Positions 1 to 6,177 are shown, counted from the stretch's first letter. The stretch: DNA of 8,850 nt from Flavobacteriales bacterium (GCA_026993705.1 JALWSJ010000041.1:1-8850), one strand, 5' to 3'. Numbers and translations: made by a program. Notes: a model not told the origin generated them from the sequence alone.

Positions 1-117
1 ATTGCTTTAAATCTTTTAAAAAATGAAAAAACAGTAAAACAGGGTATCGCTGGGAAAAGACTTAAAGCTGGATGGAATGAAGAATATCTACTTAAAGTTT
101 TAAATATAAAAGTATGA
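1..117 (+). CDS. C-terminal end of an ISAs1-family transposase (partial)
   Basis: An open frame enters from the left edge and stops with TGA at 115-117, giving the last 38 residues of a protein. The pattern IALNLLKNEKT, then GKRLKAGW and EYLLKVL, is what I recognise as the conserved tail of ISAs1-family (DDE-type, IS4-like) transposases; these cut and rejoin the element's DNA. The catalytic DDE residues lie upstream, outside the window, so I cannot say whether the enzyme is intact. It is the only plus-strand gene I accept here, and it ends 10 bp before a probable terminal inverted repeat, as expected for a one-gene insertion sequence. The family call rests on memory of the motif and not on an alignment. 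Confidence 0.75.
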   Translation: MALNLLKNEKTVKQGIAGKRLKAGWNEEYLLKVLNIKV

Positions 118-127
118 TTTTGCCCTG
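1..127 (+). mobile_element. Right end of an ISAs1-like insertion sequence
   Basis: The transposase stop codon merges into tgattttgccctg (115-127). Read from the outside inward this begins CAGGGCAAAATCA, and CAGGG-type ends are what I associate with the ISAs1 family. I therefore place the right boundary of the element at about position 127. The next bases, cctatgaa (128-135), would be one copy of the target duplication if the usual length of about 8 bp applies. The left end is outside the window, so neither the matching inverted repeat nor the second target copy can be seen. The insertion lies downstream of the terminator of the acyltransferase gene and disrupts no gene visible here. Confidence 0.6.
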
Positions 128-237
128 CCTATGAATACTATTGCTATTGTTATAATTCTTTTTTGTTTCATTTTGCAAAGTTTTAGATATCGTCTGCAAG
201 ATAAGTGATATTATTGCTAACAATGGTTAAAAACAAA

Positions 238-271
238 AAACTCCCTTCTAAAGAAAATTAGAAGGGAGTTT
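238..271 (-). terminator. Rho-independent terminator of the acyltransferase gene
   Basis: A perfect 14-bp inverted repeat (238-251 and 258-271, core CTCCCTTCTAA/TTAGAAGGGAG) surrounds a 6-nt loop. On the minus strand it begins 24 bp after the stop codon at 296 and is followed by a T-run interrupted by one G (complement of 229-240). This is a textbook intrinsic terminator for the leftward gene. It may also slow rightward transcripts, but on that strand no T-run follows. Confidence 0.9.
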
Positions 272-295
272 AGAAATCTATGATTTAGGTTTCAC

Positions 296-1546
296 CTAAG
301 CATTAGCATTTAATAACTCTTCAGAGTGGTATTCTCCTGCATCCAGTTTTACTTTAATTTTTTTGAAAGTTTCAATTGTATAATCGACATCTTCTAAACT
401 ATGAGCAGCTGTTGGAATCAAACGTAATAATATCAGTCCTTTAGGAACAACCGGATATACTACAATTGAAGTAAAAATACCATAATTTTCTCTTAAATCG
501 TGTGTTAGGCGAGTTGCCTCTCCCAAAGTTCCGCTTAGCATTACCGGAGTTACACACGAATTTGTATTACCTAAATTGAAACCAGCGTCTTTTAATCCTT
601 TTTGCAAAGCATCTGCAATTTCCCACAATTTTCCTCTTTGTTTTTCTCCTTTTAACAACTCTAAACGCTTCATAGCACCAATTACCAACGGCATAGGCAA
701 CGATTTAGCAAAAACTTGAGAACGCATATTGTAAGAAAGATAATCGATTACATCTTTTGTACTACAAACGTATGCACCAATACTTGCCATCGATTTAGCA
801 AATGTACCCAAAAGCACATCGATTTCATCGTGAACACCTTGTGCTTCTCCTGCCCCTTGACCTTTGTCACCCAAAGTTCCGAATCCGTGGGCATCGTCGA
901 CTACTAATCTAAAGTTATATCCTTCTTTTTTACGTAAATCGACGATATCTTTTATCTTTCCTTGGTCACCGCTCATTCCGAAAACTCCTTCGGTAATCAA
1001 TAGGATTCCTCCACCTGTTTCTTCTGCTATTTTAGTAGCTCTATCTAATTGCTTTCTACATTTATCTATATCGTTATGCGGATAAACAAAACGTTTTCCT
1101 TGGTGTAGGCGTACACCATCCACCAAACAAGCATGACATTCACTATCATACACAATGACATCATTTCGTGATACTAAAGCATCAACAATTGACATAAACC
1201 CTTGGTAACCAAAGTTTAATAAATAGCATGCTTCTTTTTCCATGAAATCAGCTATTTGATTTTCTAATTCTTCGTGTTGTGAAGTTTGTCCCGACATCAT
1301 TCGAGCACCCATTGGGTAACCTAACCCCCAATCTTTCGCAGCTTGTGCATCTACTTCTCTTACCTCGGGCAAGTTCGATAAACCTAAATAATTATTGATA
1401 CTCCAAGTTAAGACTTCTTTTCCTTGAAACATCATTCTAGGAGCAATTTCTCCTTCTAATTTTGGAAAGGTAAAATACCCATGAGAACCTTCAGCATGTT
1501 GCCCTAGTGGTCCTTTGTTTCCTGCTATTCTTTCAAAAATATCCAT
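296..1546 (-). CDS. PLP-dependent acyl-CoA:amino acid acyltransferase (serine palmitoyltransferase / cysteate acyltransferase type)
   Basis: This 416-residue protein belongs to the alpha-oxoamine synthase group of fold-type I PLP enzymes, which join an acyl thioester to an amino acid with loss of CO2. Visible landmarks are the substrate loop NNYLGL (51-56), H138 in SECHAC (ring-stacking His), VDDAHG with D217 and H220 (cofactor ring contacts), and the Schiff-base lysine K251 in GTFAKS. Length is normal for the family. The long N-terminus with GPLGQHAEGSHGYFTFP matches the Bacteroidota enzymes annotated as serine palmitoyltransferase. In Flavobacterium johnsoniae a relative is known as the cysteate acyltransferase that starts sulfonolipid (capnine) synthesis, needed for efficient gliding. 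Serine versus cysteate as substrate cannot be decided from sequence alone. Glycine C-acetyltransferase and 8-amino-7-oxononanoate synthase are less likely because no biotin or threonine genes adjoin. The ATG follows an A/T-rich leader. The gene has its own promoter and terminator, so it is probably monocistronic. Confidence 0.85.
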   Translation of the reverse strand: MDIFERIAGNKGPLGQHAEGSHGYFTFPKLEGEIAPRMMFQGKEVLTWSINNYLGLSNLPEVREVDAQAAKDWGLGYPMGARMMSGQTSQHEELENQIADFMEKEACYLLNFGYQGFMSIVDALVSRNDVIVYDSECHACLVDGVRLHQGKRFVYPHNDIDKCRKQLDRATKIAEETGGGILLITEGVFGMSGDQGKIKDIVDLRKKEGYNFRLVVDDAHGFGTLGDKGQGAGEAQGVHDEIDVLLGTFAKSMASIGAYVCSTKDVIDYLSYNMRSQVFAKSLPMPLVIGAMKRLELLKGEKQRGKLWEIADALQKGLKDAGFNLGNTNSCVTPVMLSGTLGEATRLTHDLRENYGIFTSIVVYPVVPKGLILLRLIPTAAHSLEDVDYTIETFKKIKVKLDAGEYHSEELLNANA

Positions 1547-1592
1547 TATATTTATTTATTAAATCGGTCCTTGCCGACAAATTAACAAGGTG

Positions 1593-1622
1593 CAAAATTA
1601 AGCTATTCTTTGTGTAAATCAA
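1593..1622 (-). promoter_or_regulatory. Bacteroidota-type promoter of the acyltransferase gene
   Basis: On the minus strand, TTTG (complement of 1620-1623) is followed 19 nt later by TAATTTTG (complement of 1593-1600), an exact match to the -33 TTG / -7 TAnnTTTG promoter used by the primary sigma factor of Bacteroidota. Transcription should begin near 1586-1588, giving a leader of about 40 nt that contains a small TCGG/CCGA hairpin (1564-1577). The -33 element overlaps the TGA stop codon (1619-1621) of the upstream ABC transporter gene. Confidence 0.75.
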
Positions 1623-3397
1623 ATTTTCCTTCTTGTATTTTCATCTTCTTCGATTAATTGCCTGCTATATAGCGTGTTATATATTCCATTTTTTATTAAC
1701 AAATCGTTGTGCGTCCCTTGTTCTATTAATTTTCCTTTTTCAAATAATAATATTCTATCCGAATGAATCAATGTTGCTATACGATGCCCCATTAATAAAG
1801 CCGTCTTCCCTTTCATTATATTAGATAGATTATTTAGAATTACTTCTTCTGTATGGGTATCCACCGCAGATAAACAATCATCAAAAATCATATAATCAGG
1901 CTCTTTGATAATTGCTCGTGCTATTGATAAGCGTTGTTTTTGTCCTCCCGATAAGGTAACTCCCCTTTCTCCTATTTCTGTATCAAAACCTTTATTAAAA
2001 CGCATAATATTTTCGTAAATATCAGCATCTTTTGCAGCTTGAATAATTTTTGTCTCATCAGGGCTTTCGGTTTTATATCCAAAAGCTATATTATTTCTTA
2101 TTGTATCGGAAAATAGAAATACTTCTTGTGGCACATAGCTAAAAGCTGTACGAAGTGCGGACAAATCAAATTGTTTTATATTTATTCCTCCGATTAATAT
2201 TTCACCTTCTGTAACATCATACAAGCGACAAATTAAACGAGCTATGGTTGATTTTCCACTTCCTGTTCGTCCTGTTATACCTATGGTTTCGCCTTCTTTT
2301 ATGGTAAAACTGACGTTTTCCAGAGCTTTTATCCCACTTTCCGGATATATGAATGTAACGTTTTTAAATTCAATATCACCTTTGATTTTTTGTACTGGAT
2401 TTACAGTTTGCTTTATCTTGCTGTCCTTATGCAAAAACTCGTTTAATCGCTTTTGCGAAGCAGCTGCTCTCTGCACTAGGGAGGTAACCCATCCCACAGA
2501 AGCGAAAGGCCAGGTCAACATATTTACATAGATAACAAACTGAAGTATATCTCCAATATCGATTACTCCATCTATAGCTTCTACCCCTCCGATATAAATC
2601 GTAAAAATTGTACTAACCCCAATCAAAAAAATAATTACCGGCATAAAGAAAGCATTGGTTCTTGCCAAACTTAGGTTTGCTAACTGATACGCATACGTTT
2701 CGTCTTTAAATTTATCAACGAAATAATCGTTTCGGTTATATGCTTTTAACACTCTAATTCCTGATAATGTTTCCTGAACAAATGAAGATAACCACGACTG
2801 GGAACGCTGTACCTCTTCACTTTTTTGATTGATAATACTACTTACCTTATATACTAGAAAAGACATCAATGGTAAGGGCATTAAAGCGTATAATGTTAGT
2901 TTGACATTGATACTCAGCATAAAACTAATCACGAAAACAAACAATACGACAAGGTTGATGGTGTACATTATTCCGGGACCTAAATACATTCTTACCCGAC
3001 TAACATCTTCACTGATTCTATTCATTATATCTCCTGTCCTATTCTTTCTATAAAAGGACATATCCAGGGATTGGTATTTATCGTAGATTTCATTTTTCAG
3101 GTCGTATTCAATCAATCTTGACATGATTATGATAGTTTGACGCGTAAAAAATAAAAAAATGCCTTTCATAAAAGAAAGCAAAAAATAAAAACCTGCTAAT
3201 TTTAAGGCTAAATTGAAGATAATATCTTTAGAGAAATGCTCATTATTTGCATACTCAACAATCTTATCGGTAGCTTGATTGACAACACTTGGCATATAAG
3301 CACCAAAAGCATTGGAAGCTATGATGAACAACGTTCCTAAAAACAATCGTCTTTTGTACTTCCATAAGTATTTGTTTAGATAAAATAAATGCTTCAC
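1619..3397 (-). CDS. ABC exporter with fused membrane and ATPase domains (MsbA/multidrug type)
   Basis: A half-transporter that should work as a dimer in the inner membrane, using ATP to export a lipid, drug or other hydrophobic substrate. The six-helix membrane domain covers about residues 20-320 and the ATPase the last 250. Numbered from the longer start at 3415, motifs are Walker A GRTGSGKST (382-390), Q-loop Q430, signature LSGGQ (488-492), Walker B MIFDD (509-513), D-loop SAVD (516-519) and H-loop H544. The residue after the Walker B aspartate is D513, where most active sites carry the catalytic glutamate. No ATG exists near the N-terminus. I prefer GTG at 3397, giving 592 residues beginning MKHLFYLNKY, because relatives begin with a short basic stretch just before LNKY. 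TTG at 3415 is the alternative (598 residues), and the frame closes upstream. No partner half-transporter or lipid A gene adjoins, so the substrate is unknown. Confidence 0.88.
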   Translation of the reverse strand: MKHLFYLNKYLWKYKRRLFLGTLFIIASNAFGAYMPSVVNQATDKIVEYANNEHFSKDIIFNLALKLAGFYFLLSFMKGIFLFFTRQTIIIMSRLIEYDLKNEIYDKYQSLDMSFYRKNRTGDIMNRISEDVSRVRMYLGPGIMYTINLVVLFVFVISFMLSINVKLTLYALMPLPLMSFLVYKVSSIINQKSEEVQRSQSWLSSFVQETLSGIRVLKAYNRNDYFVDKFKDETYAYQLANLSLARTNAFFMPVIIFLIGVSTIFTIYIGGVEAIDGVIDIGDILQFVIYVNMLTWPFASVGWVTSLVQRAAASQKRLNEFLHKDSKIKQTVNPVQKIKGDIEFKNVTFIYPESGIKALENVSFTIKEGETIGITGRTGSGKSTIARLICRLYDVTEGEILIGGINIKQFDLSALRTAFSYVPQEVFLFSDTIRNNIAFGYKTESPDETKIIQAAKDADIYENIMRFNKGFDTEIGERGVTLSGGQKQRLSIARAIIKEPDYMIFDDCLSAVDTHTEEVILNNLSNIMKGKTALLMGHRIATLIHSDRILLFEKGKLIEQGTHNDLLIKNGIYNTLYSRQLIEEDENTRRKI

Positions 3398-3473
3398 GTG
3401 TGTTTGTTTATACAAATAAATACCAAGAACCGAGAAAAGGTATTAAAAGAACAGATGTTCCGTGTTTTAGATG

Positions 3474-3481
3474 CAAAGATA
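3474..3481 (-). promoter_or_regulatory. Possible -7 element for the ABC exporter gene
   Basis: TATCTTTG on the minus strand (complement of 3474-3481) matches TAnnTTTG exactly and lies 77 bp before the proposed GTG start, after the HU terminator. No TTG is found about 19 bp further upstream, so the -33 half is weak or absent. An eight-base match with two free positions is expected by chance fairly often in AT-rich DNA, so this is tentative. Confidence 0.4.
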
Positions 3482-3529
3482 TTGAAGTTGTTGAAACACT
3501 TAATAAATTTTAGATAAAATAGTCCACAA

Positions 3530-3559
3530 AAAAAGCCCGTAGTAAACTACGAGCTTTTT
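3530..3559 (-). terminator. Rho-independent terminator of the HU gene
   Basis: The arms 3530-3543 and 3546-3559 are inverted repeats with one mismatch; on the minus strand that position becomes a G-U pair, so the leftward RNA forms a continuous stem (AAAAAGCTCGTAG with a tight loop). A run of T follows on the minus strand (complement of 3528-3534). It begins 25 bp after the HU stop codon and separates HU from the ABC exporter gene. Confidence 0.85.
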
Positions 3560-3584
3560 AAGAAAATTGTTTGTTAAAACAAAA

Positions 3585-3857
3585 TTAGTTCACTTTAGCA
3601 TCTAAATCACTACCTGGTTTAAATTTTACTACGTTTTTAGCTTTGATAGTAATTTCTTTTCCGGTTTGAGGATTACGTCCTTTTCTTTCTGCTCTTTTAG
3701 TGATTGAGAAAGATCCGAAACCTACTAATGCAACACGGTCATCTTTTTTTAAAGCATCACCTACAACTGTTACAAAACTACCTACTGCTCTTTGAGCATC
3801 TGCTTTACTTAATCCTGAGTCAGCTGCAATTGCATCTACTAATTCTGATTTGTTCAT
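3585..3857 (-). CDS. hup: HU-family DNA-binding protein
   Basis: This 90-residue protein has full HU length. HU dimers bend and compact DNA and assist replication, recombination and gene control throughout the nucleoid. The N-terminal helices start MNKSELVDAIA, the hinge is VGFGSF (45-50), and the DNA-gripping arm contains the family signature KGRNPQTG with the proline that intercalates between bases. The end, VVKFKPGSDL, is typical. The ATG is preceded by an A/T-rich leader without a Shine-Dalgarno sequence, usual in Bacteroidota. The gene has a consensus promoter upstream and a terminator downstream, so it is a stand-alone, probably highly expressed unit. IHF is a related alternative, but the compact, lysine-rich form fits HU better. 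Confidence 0.95.
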   Translation of the reverse strand: MNKSELVDAIAADSGLSKADAQRAVGSFVTVVGDALKKDDRVALVGFGSFSITKRAERKGRNPQTGKEITIKAKNVVKFKPGSDLDAKVN

Positions 3858-3896
3858 AAATTAAATTTTTATGGGTTAATAATTAATTTGTTGATT

Positions 3897-3926
3897 CAAA
3901 TATATATGTAATCCCACGCCAGTCAA
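3897..3926 (-). promoter_or_regulatory. Bacteroidota-type promoter of the HU gene
   Basis: TTGAC on the minus strand (complement of 3922-3926) is followed by TATATTTG (complement of 3897-3904), with exactly 19 nt between TTG and TAnnTTTG. This is a full consensus match. Transcription would start near 3890, giving a leader of about 33 nt. An 8-bp inverted match to the -33 region (AGTCAAGG at 3921-3928, CCTTGACT at 3984-3991) lies upstream; whether it has a regulatory role is unknown. Confidence 0.8.
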
Positions 3927-4096
3927 GGGTTTTGCATAACTTTATTTAGTTTTTGTTGAAAACTATTGCTTTTTGTTAATAAACCTTGACTCATTTCATG
4001 AAAAATATTCAACATAGTATTAAACCAGCTTATTTTCAGCTTGTTAATATTTTGTTAATATCCTTTGTTTAATGGTCTTGTGTGCTTTTTTTATAT
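3927..4096. other. Non-coding AT-rich upstream region of the HU gene
   Basis: No frame of coding quality is present on either strand. The stretch contains TTGTTAA-type repeats, including GTTAATATTTTGTTAATAT around 4040, where GTTAATAT occurs twice 11 bp apart, and a T-run ending near 4092. I see no tRNA-like fold and no convincing promoter directed rightward. It may hold upstream control sites for HU, but nothing specific can be named. Confidence 0.5.
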
Positions 4097-4125
4097 GCGT
4101 TAGGGAGCGTATCCCTAACACGGGT
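4097..4125 (-). repeat. Inverted partial copy of the end of the 4237..4380 element
   Basis: On the minus strand 4125-4110 reads ACCCGTGTTAGGGATA, matching ACCCGCGTTAGGGATA at 4237-4252 in 15 of 16 bases. The remainder, 4099-4119, is itself a hairpin (GTTAGGGA, 5-nt loop, TCCCTAAC), so the GTTAGGGA box occurs three times within about 150 bp. The two long copies point towards each other around 111 bp of AT-rich DNA. Nothing else of the element follows on this side, so it is a fragment or one arm of a larger paired unit. Confidence 0.7.
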
Positions 4126-4236
4126 ATAATGAGTATTATTGAGTTACTATAAAGTGCTTTTATTTCCTTTATATTTAGTAGAGGTTAATTACAGATTGTC
4201 TATAAGTTAAAAATTCACTTTCTATCCGCCAATTTC

Positions 4237-4380
4237 ACCCGCGTTAGGGATAGAAGCGGCATCCTTTTGCCCTCTCTCCTTTTGGAGGGCAAAAGATATA
4301 GTGGATAGCCCGACCTTTACGGCGTTAAAAAGTGGTGTAGTGCAACGAAACTACTTTTTTATGCTGTAATGGGAACGCCC
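4237..4380. ncRNA. Structured intergenic element resembling the Flavo-1 RNA motif
   Basis: The plus strand reads, in order: the box ACCCGCGTTAGGGATAGAAG; a short GGAT/ATCC pairing (4248-4251 with 4261-4264); a perfect 11-bp stem CTTTTGCCCTC/GAGGGCAAAAG (4264-4274 with 4285-4295); GTGGATAGCCCGACC (4301-4315); then a variable part closed by GGCGTT (4321-4326) and AACGCC (4374-4379), ending GGGAACGCCC. This ordered set of boxes is one I recall as recurring many times in flavobacterial intergenic DNA, and I associate it with the Flavo-1 motif; I could not verify the match. It ends 3 bp from the stop codon of the leftward membrane protein gene, so a leftward transcript would carry it as 3' untranslated RNA. 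The functional strand is undecided. It could equally be a dispersed DNA repeat. Confidence 0.5.
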
Positions 4381-4383
4381 TAA

Positions 4384-5643
4384 TTATCTTACTCCTCTTT
4401 TTTCGATGAAATATAGAATGAACACACTTAAAAAAGGTAAAATTGCCACTTTGTAACGAACTAATGCTCCTGCTATGGGGGTGGTTAGACCTATTATTAT
4501 GAGTAGAATTAAGGTATAAGTTATTAAAAACAAGAGTTGACTTTGTTTGGTTTTTGAAGTCCAATTTTCGGATTTGAAGATTTGCGGGAGTGTTAACAAC
4601 AAAGCTAATATCAATAGTGTATTTTCGATAACTGCTGGAATGCCCATCAGCGATAATTTTGATGAGGGAAATGGTCGAGTTAGGGCATTAAAAAGGGCTG
4701 TTGGTGTATTTTTTAATAGGCTAAGAGGATGATTTTCCAACAAAGGGATATCGAAATAACTGCCTGCTGATGAATGGTAATTTAAAAAATCGTGTTGCTT
4801 TTGTACTAGGACTTCCGAGAATTTTGGTATGAATAAGAATAATACGAATCCAACCGCTAAGACTAATATGAATGTTATTATAGACGGTTTGTCTTTGTTT
4901 AATCTTGATAAAAATACCGCAACTAGTGGCAATATAATGGATATGAATACATAAAACTTTAATAAGATAAGTCCTAGTAATGAAAGGGCGATGTATAGAT
5001 AGGTTAATTTGTTTTTTTGACTTGGATAAAATACATTTTTATAGAGTACCCCTAGAAAGAAAACTAATAGACTTTCTTTTAGCAAACTGGATGTCCAAAA
5101 CATGACTGAAGGCAAACAAAAAACAGCTATTACCAATATTTGTTTCCTTTTTTTAAATAAGGGTTGACTTGCCTCGTATATGGAGTACAAACCTATAAAT
5201 CCTAAAAAGCTAAATACTAAACTGTGTACATAAAAACTACCAAGAGAAAAAAAACGCAAAAGAGCGTTGATGCGTATCATTAACCTTGAGTCTCCATAAA
5301 TAAAAGGACGACTATCGTTTGCCCAATTATTCATTTTAACGTAATAGGCTTCAGTAAAATAAGTGTTATCGGGTGCTGTCCCCGTCATTAGCTTAAAAAA
5401 ATCAGACGTTTTTTTCCAAAAGGAATTGTACACAACTGCACTATCATCAAAGTACCGGAAAATATCGGCTTCGTTTCTTGCGGTGTAAAAATGGGTATAA
5501 ATCCAATATACGGATATTCCTGCTAAAATTTTTGTTGTCCACAATCCATTGAGCCATAGTAGGGAAAGATTTCCTTTTCTAAAATACGACCAACGATTAA
5601 GGACAACAAAAGATAAAAGTAAATAGAACGGAAATATCCACAT
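4384..5643 (-). CDS. Multi-pass inner membrane protein, possibly GT-C/Wzy-like
   Basis: A 419-residue protein with about ten hydrophobic segments, at roughly 2-18, 28-50, 134-156, 168-184, 189-206, 213-230, 231-247, 254-273, 337-356 and 369-411 (the last probably two helices). Between the second and third lies a long loop of about 80 residues with acidic and aromatic groups, including EADIFRYFDDS (59-69). The stretch PSVMFWTSSLLKESLL (178-193) and the late RYKVAILPF (396-404) resemble features of EpsG/Wzy polysaccharide polymerases and GT-C glycosyltransferases, whose catalytic residues lie in the first outer loop. I do not recognise a specific family, so the function is open. The ATG lies 14 bp after the ybaB stop, which suggests an operon with ybaB, but ybaB is a housekeeping gene and does not reveal the role. 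Confidence 0.75.
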   Translation of the reverse strand: MWIFPFYLLLSFVVLNRWSYFRKGNLSLLWLNGLWTTKILAGISVYWIYTHFYTARNEADIFRYFDDSAVVYNSFWKKTSDFFKLMTGTAPDNTYFTEAYYVKMNNWANDSRPFIYGDSRLMIRINALLRFFSLGSFYVHSLVFSFLGFIGLYSIYEASQPLFKKRKQILVIAVFCLPSVMFWTSSLLKESLLVFFLGVLYKNVFYPSQKNKLTYLYIALSLLGLILLKFYVFISIILPLVAVFLSRLNKDKPSIITFILVLAVGFVLFLFIPKFSEVLVQKQHDFLNYHSSAGSYFDIPLLENHPLSLLKNTPTALFNALTRPFPSSKLSLMGIPAVIENTLLILALLLTLPQIFKSENWTSKTKQSQLLFLITYTLILLIIIGLTTPIAGALVRYKVAILPFLSVFILYFIEKRGVR

Positions 5644-5657
5644 AAGTTTGGAAACTA

Positions 5658-5978
5658 CTATCCTATTCCTGGCAACATTCCCGAAGCTGAATTTTTCATT
5701 TCTTCTTCGTTAATTAATTCTGCATCTTGTAAGGCTCTATTAAAAGCAACTACCAACATATCTTCTAGTTCTTCTTTGTTTTCTTCTGCTAAAATAGTGA
5801 CATCTATGATGCTAACTTCCCTTAATTTTCGATTTCCATCCATTACAAAACGAATTTTACCATCCGGAGTTTTTCCTTGTACGTGGATATTTTCTAATTT
5901 CTTTTTAGAGGCTTCCATTGCTTGTTGCATCTCTTGCAATTTTGCCATCATTTCTCCCATGTCTCCATTTCCAAACAT
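5658..5978 (-). CDS. ybaB: YbaB/EbfC family nucleoid-associated protein
   Basis: This 106-residue protein matches the family's usual length of about 100-110. YbaB/EbfC forms a small dimer shaped like tweezers that binds DNA and influences nucleoid structure and expression. The N-terminal helix contains MGEMMAKLQEMQQAME with many Met and Gln, followed by the central sheet with KIRFVMDGNRKLREVSI and a C-terminal helix with LEDMLVVAFNRALQDAE, then a Gly/Met-rich tail ending LPGIG. All are characteristic. In many bacteria it accompanies dnaX and recR; here it follows hutH and a 51-residue membrane protein gene (38 bp gap) and precedes the multi-pass membrane protein gene. No separate promoter of TAnnTTTG type is visible directly upstream, so it may depend on transcription from further right. 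Confidence 0.93.
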   Translation of the reverse strand: MFGNGDMGEMMAKLQEMQQAMEASKKKLENIHVQGKTPDGKIRFVMDGNRKLREVSIIDVTILAEENKEELEDMLVVAFNRALQDAELINEEEMKNSASGMLPGIG

Positions 5979-6016
5979 AATTAAACCTTTTTATTTGATT
6001 AATAAACTTTATATAT

Positions 6017-6172
6017 CTAATGTACTCCTGCTTCTCTTTTTCTTTGTTCGTTACGATTAGCAATTTCTTCACGTTCTTTTTGGTTGTATCGGAATAATTT
6101 AATTCCAATATACACAAAGACTCCCAACATCAAAAAAACAAAAGCGGCTATTAAGTATTCTCCTATTGACAT
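6017..6172 (-). CDS. 51-residue single-helix membrane protein
   Basis: An open frame from ATG (6170-6172) to TAG (6017-6019) encodes 51 residues. The protein begins MSIGEYLIAAFVFLMLGVF: one hydrophobic helix from about residue 6 to 26, then a strongly charged tail rich in Lys, Arg, Glu and Asn that may form a cytoplasmic helix (QKEREEIANRNEQRKRE). Positive residues cluster right after the helix, which predicts an outward N-terminus and a cytoplasmic tail. The start lies 5 nt after the hutH stop and GGAG does not precede it, so translation is probably coupled to hutH. The 38-bp gap to ybaB places it in the same transcript. I do not recognise a family. It is a real gene rather than chance, judging by the spacing, the amphipathic layout and the lack of a competing frame. 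Confidence 0.75.
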   Translation of the reverse strand: MSIGEYLIAAFVFLMLGVFVYIGIKLFRYNQKEREEIANRNEQRKREAGVH

Positions 6173-6177
6173 TGTGT

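Noticed and set aside
131..208. 25-codon plus-strand frame with a hydrophobic peptide (begins MNTIAIVIILFCF) just after the insertion sequence end
   Set aside because: It is very short, lacks a promoter or ribosome site, and hydrophobic codons arise easily in T-rich DNA. It also begins inside the putative target duplication.
2244..2531. 95-codon plus-strand frame
   Set aside because: It lies wholly opposite the ATPase domain of the ABC exporter and shows no recognisable protein features.
3927..4096. Replication origin upstream of the HU gene
   Set aside because: The region is AT-rich, but I find no cluster of DnaA boxes (TTATCCACA-like) and no replication genes nearby.
4099..4119. GTTAGGGA/TCCCTAAC hairpin as a transcription terminator
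   Set aside because: No T-run follows it on either strand; its sequence instead matches the end of the neighbouring structured element.
4325..4564. 79-codon minus-strand frame at the end of the membrane protein gene
   Set aside because: It overlaps the C-terminal coding part of that gene in another frame and runs into the structured element; composition is not protein-like.
5776..6060. 94-codon plus-strand frame
   Set aside because: It lies opposite ybaB and the 51-residue gene, with low-complexity Phe/Leu-rich composition typical of antisense frames in AT-rich DNA.
5905..6117. 70-codon minus-strand frame overlapping the start of ybaB
   Set aside because: It is out of frame with both the 51-residue gene and ybaB, which have better composition and spacing; it is a by-product of those genes.
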